Shown: piece after piece, positions 10,928 to 23,066 of the stretch
Numbering within the stretch: the first letter of the stretch is position 1
Layout: every line of letters starts with the position of its first letter
Assembly (NCBI RefSeq): GCF_015706575.1
Contig: NW_024037048.1
Span: forward strand, 15,889,512-15,953,511
Length of the DNA: 64,000 nt
Direction: 5' to 3'
Origin: Patiria miniata
Taxonomy: Eukaryota > Echinodermata > Asteroidea > Valvatida > Asterinidae
Notes under the pieces: generated by a model
What the model was told of the DNA's origin: nothing
Databases searched by the model: none
What the model saw: only the letters and a program-made list of their open reading frames with translations
Program-made: the position numbers and the translations under genes

Positions 10928-12545
10928 GCTTGACCCTACTCATCCCTCACCTCATCTCCTTGAAATCCAACTGGGAGAAATGCAGGCTGCACGTCTTTGC
11001 CGCCACTGCAAGAAGGAGCAAATGGACAGGGAGAAGATGAACATGGCCAACATGCTTAGCAAGTTCCGCATCAACTGCTTGGACGTGGAGGTCATCCCGG
11101 ACCTGAACAAGAAGCCCAAGGACTGAGAGCCTGAGACGGTTCAAGGAGCTGTCCAAACCCTGGATGCTGGATGAGGAAGCAGGGGAGACCACGGAGAAGT
11201 TTCCTTGGAAGATCAGCAAGGAGGAAGTCACTACGCTCAACGAGAAGGTAGAATCTCCTTCTTGCGCTCAAGCACCCCCCCCCCCCTCCACAGAGAAAAC
11301 TATAAACGAGGGCCATTTGGGCGCCATCGTGGCTTATAAATGATGGTTCCAAATACACGATAACCAGCATGAGTGAACCAGTGAAGTGTCCCTCATTCCG
11401 GCTTCTGCTTGTTTGACTATAAAGCGCCCTCTTTTGTCCATGCATGGAGACAATACACTTCAAGCTTTCCCAGTGTCCACTTTACGCTTAGTCCCTGGTT
11501 TGTGTGATTTTAAGTCCAGTCTTGCAACATCTGTTAATTGGGTCCAACCTTTGACATTCTGGAGGCTGATTTTCAATAATGAGATTGATCACTTTCAATC
11601 CATTTTCCGTACTACTCTCAGTTCATTTGATTTGCCAAGTGCATGGAACACGACTTTAGTAAACATCAATAAATCACGACATTTTTTCGCCTGAAATCTT
11701 TTTTTTTTCTTTCAGACCAACAGACAGATGCGGATCCGTGAATTGCTTCTCCAACATTCCCAGGAGGCTCAGCTCATTGTCATGTAAGTACAAACCGGCG
11801 ATAATGGCCACTATCGGACAATTAACCTATCACGGTGGAATTGCGTCAACGCAGCCGTTTCGCGGATACCGCCATCTTTGAAATGGGGGGGGGGGGGCAT
11901 TACAATGAAAAGACATCCCATCAATCTCAGCTACTGTTGCATGATGAGACGTATTTTCATTGTAATGCCCCCCCCCCCTCGAAAAAAATAATTCAAAGAT
12001 GGCGGTATCCGCGAAATGGCTTATAGAGTTGTCTAAGGGGCGTGGTTAACTCGCAAACGGCGGTAGGTCAATGGGTGGCGCTTTTCATGCCAGCACAATT
12101 GCTGACGTTTACACGAAATACCAAAAATTCTTTAAAAGCCGCTGGCGAAACAAGAAACTTTTTAAACAAAACTAAGGACACTTGTGTAAAAACTAAAAGT
12201 TACTTGTGTAAAAAGGGCACTCTTTACAGAATACTCAGGGGGGGGGGGGTGTTAACCGCTGGTGCAAAAAATGGGGGCGGGGTGAGCAATAGATCTAACA
12301 GTGCTTGTGACCCAGTCTGACTGAGCTACTGTGGTCACCTGATTAAAAGTGCTGATCTGATTGGCCAATGTGCACTGTTGATTGACATGCAGGAAGGGTC
12401 CATTATAACCTTTTCTTTGATTTCTTGCAGGAGTCTACCTATTCCCAGGAAGCGTACTTGTTCAGCTTACATGTACATGTGCTGACTGGAGACATTATCC
12501 AAGGATATGCTGTCAGCAGGGATGCCAAATATGGCATCCAAATAA
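10928..12545 (+). pseudogene. SLC12A-like: SLC12 (NKCC/NCC-type) 3-prime end, module 1: three exons
   Basis: Exon 10928-11247 is a further copy of the GLTLL...TLNEK exon, frameshifted by a one-base loss near 11008 and again near 11120. Exon 11716-11783 reads TNRQMRIRELLLQHSQEAQL plus IV and is bounded by TTTCAG and GTAAGT. Exon 12431-12545 completes the VMSLPIPRK block after a CTTGCAG acceptor and continues toward LETLSKDM. The joined frame matches the last part of NKCC/NCC proteins. TGG has become TGA at 12483-12485 (the second module keeps TGG), and the protein would end at a TAA at 12543, short of the usual family C-terminus. It is a pseudogene fragment facing the C1q gene. Confidence 0.85.
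11854..12020. mobile_element. 167-bp MITE in the SLC12 intron
   Basis: Inverted ends GCCGTTTCGCGGATACC and GGTATCCGCGAAATGGC, extended by GCCATCTTTGAA and its complement, enclose G- and C-homopolymers that also pair. In module 2 the same site (45440-45491) contains only the two ends fused into a 52-bp palindrome. Confidence 0.85.
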
Positions 12546-13995
12546 AAGTCAATACAAAGAAATTCACTTGAAATGATAAAGTGACAAAGGACAGTTCCAA
12601 CCAGTTGAAAGACCCTTCTCACTTGAATGGAATTCGTACTTTGTTTTGATTGATTTCGTTAAGATTGTTTCTTTACCATCTAACGGGCTCACACTTTCAC
12701 TGATGTTTTCAAAGTGAGTTTCTTGAATGCAATCAATTAATGCTGATTAAGAACACTGAAAGTCTTCAAATAATTTGGAGTCTTTTAATCAAGAAACACT
12801 TGTCGTACTTCTACGGGCTTTAAAAACAACAGCCAACTCCACTTTTTTCATTACTATGGGCACGTTTCTGTTTCAACTGAGAGTAATTAAAATCATTGTT
12901 TTTTTTCATAACGAAGCCAAGCGAAAAAAGAGAGTATTTATCAACAATGGTGGTGCTTTTGGTAATCCTCAGAATGAGGTTTTATGCATACTGTTTTCAT
13001 AGAAAGTCAATTGTTACTTCTACATAATTCTCACATATTATAACGTTTAAAATAATGCAATCATTTAATAAAAACCAGTGTATTCTAATTGCTGTGAATA
13101 GCATTAGAATATTTCAAACAATTGTTAATCCAAATGCCAAGCTTAAAGTCTATAAGAAAATCAGATTCAATCACTCGAGACTTTTTTCGTGACATGAAAT
13201 AAAAATTGATACATGCATGGGATTGATTTAATTGACATTATCTGTGCTGGGCATACAGGGAACATATGGCGAAGAAAATAACATGTTACAGTAAATGCTC
13301 TAAAATTATCCAGGTAGGTAGCAAAATATTTTGTTTGTCTGTATGTCTTTTATACTTTGTTTGCTTCAATTAGGATACAGTTATTGTGTTTAATTAATCT
13401 GTTTTAAATACCCACTAATACAAATAAGTTGCTTTTATTTTTGGGAAAAAAACATGTTATTTTTTATGTTGACCAAGTGTGGCAATAAAAAAAAATGGCG
13501 GTCAGAAACATGGCCTAAAAAATCCAGGTTGGTCGAGATAACACCATAAACACATTTTTTTTTTAGTTGTTAACATTTCTGGATACATATGGTGGCACTG
13601 CTTTTATATTGCAAATCTTTTGTTTCTACAAAAAATAATGACCCAGCTTGCTTTGAAAAAATATTCCATCAAAATACTTCTAGATAGGCCTACAATATTA
13701 ATGGATACCAAAAAAAAATCGTTGTCAAAAAACTTAACGCATACTTTTCACTATATCTCAATACTCATGCATAAAGCTAAATATTTTGTTTTGCAAGAAT
13801 TTAAAAAAATGGTGAATCCATTGTTGTATACAGATCGGCGCATGCGCAATGCAGAAATATTAATGATAATATTTTTTGTGACATTGTCTTTGAATATTAT
13901 TTGTTTTAATTCATTGGTTATTGTTTCGGCAAAAATGGAATGCGATTAAAAAATCAGCAACACGATGCTCGTGTATCTTTATGTGTTGGATTGTG
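12546..13995. other. Intergenic region between convergent SLC12 relic and C1q copy 1
   Basis: AT-rich DNA with no recognised gene. It is duplicated with modest divergence at 46016-47461. It would carry the 3-prime UTRs of both convergent units. AATAAA overlaps the SLC12 stop codon at 12541-12546. Confidence 0.6.
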
Positions 13996-14001
13996 TTTAT
14001 T
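13996..14001 (-). terminator. AATAAA poly(A) signal overlapping the C1q-1 stop codon
   Basis: The last codons GAA TAA are followed by A, so the stop TAA lies inside AATAAA. The arrangement is identical in C1q copy 2 (47461-47466). It implies a very short 3-prime UTR unless a downstream signal is used. Confidence 0.5.
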
Positions 14002-15147
14002 CGGGGTAAAGGAGGAAGCCACTGAATGAGGTCTTGTGATAGGAATCACTATACGCACTACCGTGCATTGTGATATACATCGTATCTCCACGCTGCAGAA
14101 CCACCACCGCGCTCCCAGACACCTGCTGATAGTGACTTGAATCATCGCTATGGCCAGCGACAACCGCGCCGCCGTTCTTCCGGAGATGAACGTACAGGCG
14201 GCTGCTGGGAGAATATTTGCACACAGAAAACATGAACACGTAGGTGCCCGGCACACCACACGTGAACGTGCCGGTCTCGAGATCGAAGCTGGTACCCGGC
14301 AGAAGCGTCTCGGTCGCCTGGAAGGGCAAACGGGTGTGACTCGTAGAGGTATCCGAGAGGCTCGTCCTCACCACGGTGAATGCTACCCGCTGGTTGGAGT
14401 CGTCTGGTGCCTCCCCTGGCTCACCCTTTTGACCTTTGACACCAGTCAGACCGGTTTGCCCGACTGAACCTTTAGGTCCGATTAGCCCTGGCTCGCCTGC
14501 AATACCAGTACGGCCTTGGAGCCCCAACTGACCTTTGACACCACGTGCTCCCCGCTGACCCCGGGGCCGATATCACCCTTTTGACCTTTGACACCAGTCA
14601 GACCGGTTTGCCCGACTGAACCTTTAGGTCCGATTAGCCCTGGCTCGCCTGCATGACCTTTGACACCATGTGCTCCCCGCTGACCCCCGGGGCCGATATC
14701 ACCCGTTTGACCTTTGACCCCAGTCAGACCGGTTTGCCCGACTGAACCTTTAGGCCCAGTGTCACCTTGAGGGCCAATCGGTCCGATTAGCCCTGGCTCG
14801 CCTGCATAACCTTTGACACCACGTGTTCCCTGCTGACCCCGAGGGCCGATATCACCCTTTTGACCTTTGACACCAGTTTCCCCTGTTGGCCCCACAAAAC
14901 CTCTTGGTCCCATCTTGCCCGGCAGGCCTCTGCCGTCGTCACCCGGCTCTCCTTTTTGACCTGCATCACCCTTTGACCCTTGTAAAATTCCGACAATTGC
15001 AGCTGTTTCCTGGCAGCACGTTTGGCCCGTCTGGGACGCAGGACCATCACTGTCCGAGGCAACCGGCCCAGTAACGGAAGCTCGGAGGTTGACGGAGTTA
15101 CCCAGAAGGAGGGCGATTGAAAGAACGGTTGCCACGAAGATCTTCAT
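13997..15147 (-). pseudogene. Secreted collagen-C1q domain protein, copy 1 (frameshifted)
   Basis: Read on the minus strand from ATG at 15147: a hydrophobic signal peptide (about residues 1-23), a short linker with a CC pair, a long Gly-X-Y collagen region, then a C1q globular domain (AFTVV start, [15 protein letters not shown] block, [14 protein letters not shown], ending FSGFLLYPE). The collagen region contains internally repeated modules (GLTGVKGQ...GPKGSVGQT) with spacings of about 151 and 126 bp, absent from copy 2. A run has four C instead of five at 14559-14562 (equivalent repeats within the gene keep the frame). This shifts the frame at about residue 195 and separates the collagen stalk from the C1q domain. 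It is a pseudogene, or an assembly error in a C/G run. The family comprises secreted lectin-like or complement-like recognition proteins. Confidence 0.88.
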
Positions 15148-15726
15148 TCTGTACAGAATAACAATGATTAAACTGAAACAAATCAGGTGAGAATTTCTTT
15201 TAAATAAAATAGTTTAAAAAAAATAGCGACGAGTACAGAAAAAGGAAAAAATGTTGCAACCTGACGTCACCTTTTTCTTCATTATATCATCTCAATGAAG
15301 GTCATTCATTGCAAAAATGATGATCAGACATGAATCTGGGACTGAGAAACATTTCCATCTTTGTTAGGAAATACTTTTCTTGATCCTCCATAAACTTTGT
15401 ACACAATCGCGGAAGTGGCGTCAGGTTGCAACCGTTTTTTTCGAGAAAAATATTGATGTCAGATAAACTGCAGAGTTAGTCTAACTCATGACAATCGGAT
15501 TTGAAAACAAAACAAAACATGAGATTGAAGAAATCGCTGTTCAGAGAATGTGTTCTTCGTGATAACAGTGACGTATCAGGGGGCTGGAGCTAACATTGAT
15601 GAAAAGCTTAATAGGATAAAGCGCATTGGAGCTGTAGTATTTTTTTGGGGGGGGGGGGGAGGCGGAGCACATTTTGCCCCTTCCCAGGTCCTTATAGAAT
15701 AATTAATTAAACATCACCACACCCAC

Positions 15727-15786
15727 CTCGATGGTTCGTTCTTGAAGATCAGGTCCAAGAAGAGATCACAAGGAGTTCAGTGAAGG
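15727..15786 (-). other. Putative 5-prime UTR exon of C1q copy 1
   Basis: On the minus strand this 60-bp segment is preceded by TTTTTCAG and ends CATCGAG at a GTGGGTG donor. Its last ~20 bases (CTTCAAGAACG...ATCGAG) closely resemble the end of the exon-like segment at 49886 (ATTCAAGAACG...ATCGAG), linking the cassette exons to C1q. The coding exon has an acceptor (GATTTGTTTCAG) about 25 bp upstream of its ATG, so an upstream non-coding exon is expected. Confidence 0.55.
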
Positions 15787-17068
15787 CTGAAAAACATACG
15801 AAGGAACACTGATTACCTTTTATACTTTAGTAAGAAATAATATTTTATTATTCAATTTAGATAAACTCGTGAGTTTTTTTCTCATTTAATTTTGATGGCA
15901 CAAATTGTTTTTATGGCACATTGTTGGATTTCTCACGACATTGACTGATGCTTGAAATTAGTCCAATATTTCTATTGAAACGTTTATTCAAATCGCCTGC
16001 ATCTACTTATGACGCAGTAGTAAGTCATTCAAATTTCAATGCCACACCTTGCTCATTCAATATTTAAAAACATGGGCAAGCGTTTTGAACACCCGGTTGA
16101 ATTTAGCGAAAGTTCGCAATTGTTCAGAGTATTTTCATTCACGAGTAAAAAAGTAGGCATCAAAACGTGACTTGTGCCTTGATTTTCTTGCGCTTTGGAT
16201 TTCAGTCCCGCTCGAGAATTCAATTTGATGCGTACGTTTATAAAAGTAGCACGTGTTCAATGACATAAGTTGCTTAAGATGTTGCGTTATAGTGTTGCAA
16301 AACAGTTTAAAATGAATGACATGGCTTTTGAAAAAGTTTGATCAAGGAATTTACAGCTATTTCGAAGAAAATATTGAATGCCTAACAAATTTCAAAACAG
16401 AAGTTTAAAAATGTAAAATGTTAAAGTGATAGAAGAAAATACATTCTGAGCACTCAAAAGAGAGATCTGTATATGTAAACCGAAGTGAGCAGTTTGTTTA
16501 TTGTTGTAATCACTCTGTGGAAATAAAAAGAGCGAATTATTTAATTTCCTTTCTTATCGCCAATGCGATTGACGTTTAGCGAATCGCTAATGCCAGATTA
16601 AGATGACTCCTGATTTTACTGCACTTTCGCTGAAAATGAATACTTCCTCTATAACAAATACGCCTACTCGGTGAAAACTCCAATAAAAAATAGAATGATT
16701 TTTTTAGCACGAAAAATGCTGTCCACACGCCTTTTGTTGTTGTAAATATCCCAAAAAATCGAACGCTCTAACTGCGACCATTTGAAGAGTAAACATTGCG
16801 ACTTCATGAGTAAGTTGCGAAATTGGATGGGAAAACTATATTATGATTCACTGACGTTATAAACAATCACAAACGAATAACAACGTGATCAACGAACAAC
16901 AAAGAATTAGAACGGTAATTGCGGACACAATTTAGTAAATCATGAGAACATGATTAAGAATATAACATTACATGTATATACATGCTAACTAATCCGCTTA
17001 AACAATAACTAGCAATTGATGCAATCAATACTTATTTTCATTAAGTTATTTTTTTACTTTTGCGAATC
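15787..17068. other. Upstream region of C1q copy 1, no gene seen
   Basis: AT-rich and non-coding. The part from about 16230 to 17040 resembles 48740-49560 upstream of C1q copy 2, so it belongs to the duplicated module. Confidence 0.55.
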
Positions 17069-17071
17069 TAA

Positions 17072-17452
17072 GGCCAAAAAAAAAAAAAATCGGTCTCTGG
17101 TCAGACCAAAGTTCCGGAATTGACGCGGCCACGCGGCTTTTTTTTTTTTTTTGCTTTTTTTTTTTTTTCTTCAAGCTTGGATTGTACAGACAAGGTGGGT
17201 ACTATTTTGCTTTTTTGGTGTCCTCATGTACATTGGTGTCCTCCATGATTTGCCTTGGTGCTTTCGATCATTTGCCTTGGTGCAATTTCCCATTCCTTGG
17301 TGCTCTTTGGTTAAAAACACATTGAGGAGGTGCGGAAATAGAGGGCGCTGTTGGAGCAAGCGGGGAACATTTTGGAAAAAAAAAAGATCGACGCGCATGA
17401 TTAAAATCGACGCGCGCGCTGACCAGAGACCGACTTATTATTTTTTGGGGCC
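17072..17452. mobile_element. Harbinger-like MITE, copy 2 (clean)
   Basis: 381 bp, with ends GGCCAAAAA and TTTTGGGGCC, flanked by TAA on both sides (17069-17071 and 17453-17455). The sub-terminal GGTCTCTGGTCAG and CTGACCAGAGACC pair. The interior repeats a TTGCCTTGGTGC motif and contains poly-T tracts. It has no coding capacity, so it would depend on a transposase supplied elsewhere. Confidence 0.88.
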
Positions 17453-18212
17453 TAATTGTGAATAGATCAAACAAAATGACAATTAAACTTAGCGTGTTTC
17501 GCCATTAGTTCGAGGCACCCTGGTGAATTTGACGAGGAATCTGATTGTCTGAGAATGAAATCTAAATTGATGGTGTTGCTATACAAAAAATGGCATGTAT
17601 AGCAACGGTTTGAGTGTCTGTATTATCAACATTGCTTTAGTTTAAAGATGCAGTTCCCGTACTATCTTCGAGTTTCACCTCCACAATTTCATTTCAATTG
17701 CTATTTTTCTGAAAATATATAATATATTTACTTTTGAATTAGTAATGGAACGGAAAAAAATCCGACAAAGTTTAGTTACTGAATTATTGCTTCACAAACT
17801 TTAAATTATTGGCTGTCAGACAATAATTCGCTTCTCGCAGGGCGGGTTCAATTGTGCGCAAAAAATGAAAATTCCTTTGGCATGCAGACGCCCAAAATCG
17901 GATCAAAGTAGTTGTTTTTACCTTAATAACTAAAACACATATACACATCGACAATTCGTAAGAGAAACAAATCTATTTTGAATAGCAAGGGGTATGCATC
18001 CCTTACTTTGAATAAAGGAAATTGAATTTGAATGCACATTGGACAAATTCGATCGGAAAACCTATATTAATGATAAATTTCCTTCAAGGACGTTCTCTGT
18101 TACAGTTTTGACAACAACGTTTATCGATGCACACAAAAAGATAAAGTCTGCCATTAAATAAACGCTCAATTCTGACAGTTGTGTGAGGATATGTCAAATA
18201 GCAGATACTCAC
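17453..18212. other. Non-coding, C1q upstream region
   Basis: No gene recognised. Parts match 49610-49880 (GTTTCGCCATTAGTTCGAGG type), consistent with the duplicated upstream region. Confidence 0.5.
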
Positions 18213-18279
18213 CTGAATCAGTGTAACGTTCTTGAATTCTCCCACGAAAGGAATCCTCAGCACTCGAGCAGATTGCTGG
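18213..18279 (-). other. Exon-like segment of diverged cassette D
   Basis: A 67-bp homologue of the segment at 2618. The acceptor TTTTCAG and donor GTGAGTATC are kept although the surrounding sequence has diverged substantially. Confidence 0.48.
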
Positions 18280-20768
18280 CTGAAAATAATATCAACAAAA
18301 ACGAGTCATTGAAAGTCAGATGGGAGATAACTTGGGGGGTGGTGGGGGAGGCATAGCTGAATTGTATCAGTAAAACGCCGCAAAAAATCTCTGTCGGGTG
18401 AAATGTGATTTGGATTGATTATTTATTCCGGTAGGAATTCGTTCATCAACGGCCCTGACTAGACTCACGTACGGGCGGTGGTTTTTTTTTTTTGAGAAAC
18501 ATCTAAACAAAAACAAGTTAAAATTAGTTAAGATCACTTGCAAATGTACAGGAAGTGTACTTCACAATAGAACTGGTTTCAAACAACCTGTAAAATTATT
18601 CCGCCTGATTAAGCGTAAAATGAAATAAGTAAAATGAAGGCTTTGCTGTTTTTAAAATAGTGTGCCGGCTGGCACACTCTTTTGCGTGTGTAAGCAACGG
18701 CATCCAGTTGTGCATACGTTTACTCTTAAATGAGACTTGTATGTTTGCATGGTAAACATGTAAAAAAGAATATAAGGTTTGCGGTAACACCATGTGAATA
18801 ATTTTGAGTTGTGTGGTTCTGAGAAGAATCAGTTGTTTACAATCATATTATTCCTTTATTTCTTTGGAATTTCATTTCTAAAGTTGTATTTTAAAGATCG
18901 GACTTGGAAGTATCTTTTGTTATAAACTTAGTTTGGATTCAATGTTTAAGACTTTGTGTTTCTTAAATTTGATTGAAGAAGTGTATATTTTAATCGATTG
19001 TATTTTTTGTTGTTTTATTTAACAGGTTTGAAAGCCATTTTGATTTTAATCTGTAACTTTCTTTGGCACTGTGTTTTTAATTGTTTCAATTCTGGGTTTC
19101 GTTTAATAGTTTTACTGTGTGTTGGTCTTGGTTAAGGTTACACTGGTTTGGCTTTTGGTCATTGCTTTAGTATCAATAAAGTTATTTTTCTTATTTTTGT
19201 TTATTGAGGAAACCTACATTTTGAGTCACTGTCCCACTTCTTGCATTTCCTCGCGTCTTTACCCTATTCGATCATTAGATTAATTAGGTTTTCTTAAGTG
19301 AGTTCCCCCAGCATTTAGTTTTATTTAGTTTAGTCGAGCGGTCCATTTTTCCCGATTACATTTCCGCAAACCTTCGAAACTGCGTTTTCTCTTTTCTCAA
19401 AAGTATAGAATGCGCTGAAATTGCAACAGGTTACTAGATATACACCCTATACTTCAGATTTTGATCAATTTTGTTGCTTTTAACAAAAAAAAACACCAAG
19501 GGCAAAAGATCCTATGTTCCTCTTAATTGTTCAACATTGCTCGAATTTGAAGTTGCAGGAGTCACAAGGAGCATACATATTCTGCTTTAATTAATCGATC
19601 TCATGTCAAAAAATGTCCAAAAGACTCTCATTGCCGGAAAAAGTGTGAGTACATCGAACCAGGATTTCATGTTTGACAATTAAAATAATAAAGTAACATC
19701 GCAGCAGGGAACCTGATGTAAATCACAAGTGCGTAAAGTATTTGGAATAAGTACGAATCACGATCAATTTCAACTGTTCTGAATCACAGCAGGGAACCTG
19801 ATGTAATGTACCCTTGAAATAAAATGCAGCCAAAATGTGATCAAAACCAGTCGAACCTGTACAACCGTGTTGTTGACAATAACATATTCCAAAGATTTAG
19901 TTCGCTATCCATAGCGACAAGAATCCAAATGAGTTTGCGAAGAAGTAAAGAAAACAGTCATTATTTCGACAATTTCGTTTTGAGAGTCCAAAATGGAAGT
20001 AGTAGCGGATATTGTCAGACAGGAATTCCTCATTCCGAACAACAAAAACCTGATATGTTTGTGTGATCGTGTACGACCCGATCACGGTTTTGAAATGGTA
20101 AGAATTATTTTATCCCTTTCTTTCCTTTTTTTTCTTCCTTCTTTTTTTATTCCAGGCAATAATTCTGTACGATTTTTTTTTTCTCAACGGTACATGGTAT
20201 AAACTGGAAACCTTGAACAAACACCAACCCTGATTCCGAAGTGAGTATATAACTCTGACGTCATAATGACGCCATCAGGTATCAAATTACAAACGATTTC
20301 AATGCCACAAGCTTATTGACAAAAAGAACAATCATGTTTACACTTTATAATCTGATAGATTATACCTTGATAAACATTTCTGATTTTCGAAAACAAAATC
20401 GTCTGACCTTTCCTTCCGGGGTTATCCCGGTTAAATTAAAGATTTATGCAAACAATTACCCTTTAATTAAAAACAAATCTAATTCCTTCGAAACGGATCA
20501 AGGAAAAAAGATGAACTTGAACCCTGGTCCAAAATATTAAGGAAAAAGTTGTGACGGCATCATGACGTCATCGGTTATTTCAAACGATTCATCACGGTCA
20601 AATTTACTTCGAATTATAATTTTACAAAGAAATGGTGGCGTTCCCACTTTTTGTAATGTTGTGGACATTGCCTCAGGCAAAAGCTTTTGTTCCCAGACAT
20701 ACCATCTGTTTGTCAAGTGTCAATCGAATGTGTCTCAGAAACTCAAAATATTCATCAGAGAGCATTTT
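18280..20768. repeat. Diverged cassette copy D
   Basis: Blocks collinear with cassette A reappear: GGGAGATAACTTGG at 18326 (GGAGATAACTTGG in copy A), GTGAGTACATCGAACCAGG at 19646, CAGCAGGGAACCTGATG at 19786, and TCAGACAGGAATTCCTCATT at 20015. They are separated by unrelated insertions, mainly 18480-19560. The section 20060-20560, with TGACGTCATAATGACG, matches 53610-53960. No protein-coding gene is recognised. Confidence 0.65.
18774..18835 (+). mobile_element. Fragment of Penelope-like element terminal arm
   Basis: GCGGTAACACCATGTGAATAA through TGTGTGGTTCTGAGAAGAA matches the left arm start of the element at 41446 (GCGGTAGCACCATGTGAATA, GTGTGGTTCTGAAAAGAA). Only the first ~60 bp is present. 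Confidence 0.65.
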
Positions 20769-23066
20769 GTTTTAGAAGGGATAATTGAGGCGACTAATCA
20801 TCATGGCCAGGAGGATATTTTCAAAAGGGATAATTAAGGAGACTAGCCATCACGTCTTGGAGGATATTTTTGAGGAGATAATTGAGGAGACAAACACTCA
20901 TGACAAGGAGGTATTTTTGAGAAGGGATAATTGAGGAGTCTAACCATCTGGCCAGGAGGATATTTTAAGAAGGGATTATCGAGGAGACTAATCATCACGG
21001 CTAGGAGGCTATTTTTTTTTAGAAAGGACAATTGAGGAGACTAACCATCATGGCTAGGAGGATATTTGAGAAGGGATAATTGAGGAAACTTATCATAACG
21101 GTTAGGAGGATATTTTTAGAAGGGATTATTTAATGAAAACCATCATGGTTCGGAGGATATTTTTTGAAGGGATAATTGAGGAGACTAATCATCATGGCTT
21201 GGAGGATATTTTTAGAAGGGATAATTGAGGAGACTAATCATCACGGCTAGAAGGTTTTTTTTAGAGGGGATTATTAAAATAAAAACTATCATGGCTTGGA
21301 GGATATTTTTGTAGAAGAGATTATTGAACACACAATTTATCCATCACGGCTTGGAAGATATGTTTTAGATGTGATCATTGAGGAGACTAACCATCATGGA
21401 TAGGAGGATATTTTTTAAAAGTGATAATTGAGGAGACTAACCATCATGGCCTGGAGGATATTTTTTAGAAGGGCTAAATGAGGAGACTAACCATCATGAC
21501 TAGGGGGATATTTTTTTAAAGGGATAATTGAGGAGATTAATCATCACGGCTAGGAAGATATTTTTGAAGGGATAATGGGGGCAGACTAACTATCATTGCT
21601 TGGAGGATATTTTTTTAGAAGGGATAATTGAGGAGACTTATAATTACGGTTAGGAGGATATTTTCAGAGGGATTAATGAATGAAAACCATCATGGCTCGG
21701 AGGATATTCTTTTGAAGGGATAAATGAGGAGACTTATCATCACGGCTCGGAAGATATTTTTGAAGGGATAATGGAGGAGACTAACTATCAATGCTTGGAG
21801 GATATTTTTTTAAAAGGGATAATTAAGGAGGCTATTCATCACGGTTAGGGGGATATTTTTCAGAGGGATTATTGAATGAAAACCATCATGGCTCGGAGGA
21901 TAGTTTTTGAAGGTATAATTGAGGAGACTTATCATCATGGCTTGGAGGATATGTTTCAGAAGAGATTATTGAACACACTATCCATCACGGCTTGGAAGAT
22001 ATTTTTTGAGAAGGGATAATTGAGGATACTAATCATAACGGCTAGGAGGATATTTTTAGAAGGGATAATTGAGGAGACTAACCATCATGGCTAGGAGGAT
22101 ATTTTTAGAAGGGATAACTGAGGAGACAAACCATCATGGCTAGGAGGATATTTTTAGAAGAGATTATTGAACACACAATCCATCACGGCTTGGAAGATTT
22201 TGAGGAGACGAGGAGATTTTTGAGAAGGAATAATTGAGGAGACTTCTCATCATGGCTAGGAGGATATTTTTATTTAGAAGGGCTTATTGAAATAAAAAAC
22301 ATCACGGCTTGGAGAATATTTTTCAGAAGAGATTATTGAACAGACAAACCATCAATGCTTGGAAGATAATTTTTAGATGTGATCATTGAGGAGACTAACC
22401 ATCATTGCTTGGAGGATATTTGATTTTAACCCTAAAAGGGCCGGGGGCGGAATCCGCCCCCCCCCCCTCAACATTTTCCGTGATAGCCTCTAAAAAAAAA
22501 AATTTCGCGACCCGAGCTGTTATGACTTTTTAGCCTCGAGCTTTGCGCATCTTTTGATACCAAAAACATAAAAATCGGACCACGGGTTGCCGCGTAGCGA
22601 AAAAATTTCCGGCGCTACGCGCCGTGAAAACTGAATTTTTGCATATACGTCGTGTACACAGAGCAGAATTGCCATTCGTACATATGAATAATTAATTAGC
22701 CATAATTCCAAACCCCTTTGACCTATAGTCATGAAATTTCTTGGGTATATCAAGGAAGAGTTGCTCTATGCATGTATTGAGTTTCAAAATTGTTCGTCAC
22801 TCGATGGCCGAGATCTTAGGGGGGGGGGGCCGAATCCGGCCCCCCCCCCCCCCCCGGCTGAGAGATGGTCAAAATAACCCGGCCCCTTTAGGGTTAAAAG
22901 GGATGATTGAGGAGGCTAATCACCACGGCTAGGAGGGTTTTTTTTAACGGGATAATTGAGGTGACTTATCATCACGGCTAGGAGGATATTTTAAGAAGGG
23001 ATTATTGAAATGAAAACCATCATGGCTTGGAGGATATTTTTAGAAGAGATAATTGAAGTGACTAAC
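20769..23066. repeat. ~50-bp minisatellite block 2
   Basis: Same unit family and variants as block 1, with a piggyBac-type MITE inserted at 22430-22893. Preserved order of variant units (for example the CTCGGAGGATA units near 21690 and 21890) suggests local duplication of groups of units. Confidence 0.92.
22430..22893. mobile_element. piggyBac-type MITE inside the satellite
   Basis: 464 bp with inverted ends CCCTAAAAGGGCCGGG and CCCGGCCCCTTTAGGG, flanked by TTAA on both sides (22426-22429 and 22894-22897). TTAA target duplication plus CCCT termini are diagnostic of the piggyBac superfamily. The interior has no transposase. Position inside the array shows that insertion postdates array expansion. 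Confidence 0.9.

Noticed and set aside
14150..14467. Plus-strand frames opposite the C1q genes (also 47440 and 47807)
   Set aside because: They are shadows of the minus-strand or alternative frames of the collagen-C1q sequence.
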